Under the pieces are notes generated by a model. The model was given only the letters and a program-made list of their open reading frames with translations, made no database searches and was not told where the DNA came from. The translations under genes were made by a program, and so were the position numbers. A stretch of DNA of 64,000 nucleotides from Gammaproteobacteria bacterium. GTDB taxonomy: Bacteria; Pseudomonadota; Gammaproteobacteria; HK1. This document shows, in pieces, positions 63,399 through 64,000 of this stretch (the first letter of the stretch is position 1; every line of letters begins with the position of its first letter). The stretch covers positions 1 to 64,000 of the forward strand of contig JAABYT010000052.1 in assembly GCA_011775625.1 (NCBI GenBank), given 5' to 3'.

Positions 63399-64000
63399 GG
63401 CACCGGCACCAGCTTGAGCAGCTCGTCGATCACGGCGTCGGAGTCCATGCCGTCGGCCTCCGCCTCGAAAGAGATGAGCACCCGGTGGCGCAGCACGTCG
63501 CGCGCGATGGCCTGCACGTCCTGCGGCGACACGTAGTCGCGCCCGTTGAGCCATGCGTGCGCGCGCGAGCAGCGGTCGAGCGCGATGGTCGCGCGGGGAC
63601 TCGCCCCGTAGCTGACCCAGCGAGCCAGATCCTCGCGGTAGCGCGCCGCATCGCGGGTCGCCAGCACCAGCTCGACGATATAGCGCTCCACCGCCGGCGC
63701 CATGTGCAGCGTGAGGCAGTCCTGGCGCGCTCTGAAAACCGTCTCGGCGTTGAGCACCGGCTTCGGCGGGCCGAGCGCGTGCCTCGCGCGGCGCGCCGCC
63801 GCCTCGCGGTTGAGCTGCAGAATGGTGTGTTCGGCGTCGGCGGCCGGGTAATCGATGCGCACGTACATCAGGAAGCGGTCCAGCTGGGCTTCCGGCAGGG
63901 GGTAGGTGCCCTCCTGCTCGATGGGGTTCTGGGTCGCCATGACCATGAAGAGCTCGGGCAGGGGATAGGTTCGGCGCCCGACCGTCACCTGGCGCTCGCC
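63395..64000 (-). CDS. MoxR-family AAA+ ATPase, C-terminal part (cut by window end)
   Basis: 201 residues of a MoxR-type AAA+ ATPase; the frame is open to the window edge. The visible part has FMVMATQNPIEQEGTYPLPEAQLDRFL (sensor 1 and arginine-finger region, read as N-P-I-E-x-E-G-T-Y-x-L-P-E-A), YGASPRATIALDR (sensor 2) and the lid domain. The Walker motifs lie outside. MoxR proteins act as chaperones with DUF58/VWA partners; here it heads the four-gene operon. Confidence 0.92.
   Translation of the reverse strand, partial: GERQVTVGRRTYPLPELFMVMATQNPIEQEGTYPLPEAQLDRFLMYVRIDYPAADAEHTILQLNREAAARRARHALGPPKPVLNAETVFRARQDCLTLHMAPAVERYIVELVLATRDAARYREDLARWVSYGASPRATIALDRCSRAHAWLNGRDYVSPQDVQAIARDVLRHRVLISFEAEADGMDSDAVIDELLKLVPVP

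Noticed and set aside
1-64000. tRNA genes, CRISPR arrays, insertion sequences, prophage or integron parts
   Set aside because: Scanned intergenic regions for cloverleaf arms, regular spaced repeats and transposase or integrase motifs; none seen. Every gap over 300 bases is described.

Overview
The window is G+C-rich chromosomal DNA from a Gram-negative bacterium, most likely a free-living gammaproteobacterium. The evidence is the classical order map < > rpsB-tsf-pyrH-frr-uppS-cdsA-dxr-rseP-bamA-skp-lpxD-fabZ-lpxA-lpxB-rnhB-dnaE-accA, with glnD behind map, plus TolC, MtaB, RNase D, a MoxR/BatD cluster and a split class II ribonucleotide reductase (NrdJa/NrdJb) of the kind known from pseudomonads. 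I cannot name the genus. I see no tRNA, rRNA, insertion sequence, prophage or CRISPR array. Coding density is high, and many neighbours overlap by 1-14 bases.

Layout. 1-10.5 kb: end of a phosphoglycerate mutase gene, an exporter ABC protein overlapping avtA, tolC with a PIMT-like methyltransferase, a membrane-anchored PAS/DnaQ-type exonuclease, a dynamin-like GTPase, sfsA and divergent moaC/moaD. 10.5-33.8 kb: glnD-map facing left, then the long rightward translation, isoprenoid, outer-membrane, lipid A, replication and fatty-acid block from rpsB to accA. 33.8-43 kb: a more individual region with DUF2203, two tandem GAF-domain genes, ppsR, tilS, a small membrane protein, a secreted-VWA/cytoplasmic-FHA protein, a FetAB-like ABC pair and a soluble Ser/Thr kinase fused to a cyclic-nucleotide-binding domain. 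43-51 kb: mtaB, rnd, nrdJb-nrdJa with a readable control region, a PuuA-like ligase and nudC. 51-64 kb: dgkA, a large Sel1-repeat protein, an orphan ccmI, a TVP38/FAD-reductase fusion, yheS, and a moxR-DUF58-DUF4381-batD operon that lacks the usual VWA genes.

How the genes fit together. The rpsB-accA block couples ribosome components, UMP kinase, undecaprenyl and isoprenoid synthesis, CDP-DAG synthesis, BAM assembly, lipid A acylation and acetyl-CoA carboxylase, which amounts to envelope growth matched to translation. The nrdJ control region carries two NrdR-like boxes exactly 32 bp apart over a sigma70 promoter, next to a perfect DnaA box, linking dNTP supply to replication. The kinase, FHA and VWA genes suggest a local phospho-signalling module.

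Most unusual items: a ribosomal protein S2 with an acidic, repeat-bearing linker and a histone-H1-like lysine-rich tail; a strong terminator ending four bases before the rnd start codon; the nrdJ control region; a 15-repeat Sel1 protein with an unassigned C-terminal domain; a PIMT homologue lacking the active-site serine; and the VWA-less bat operon.
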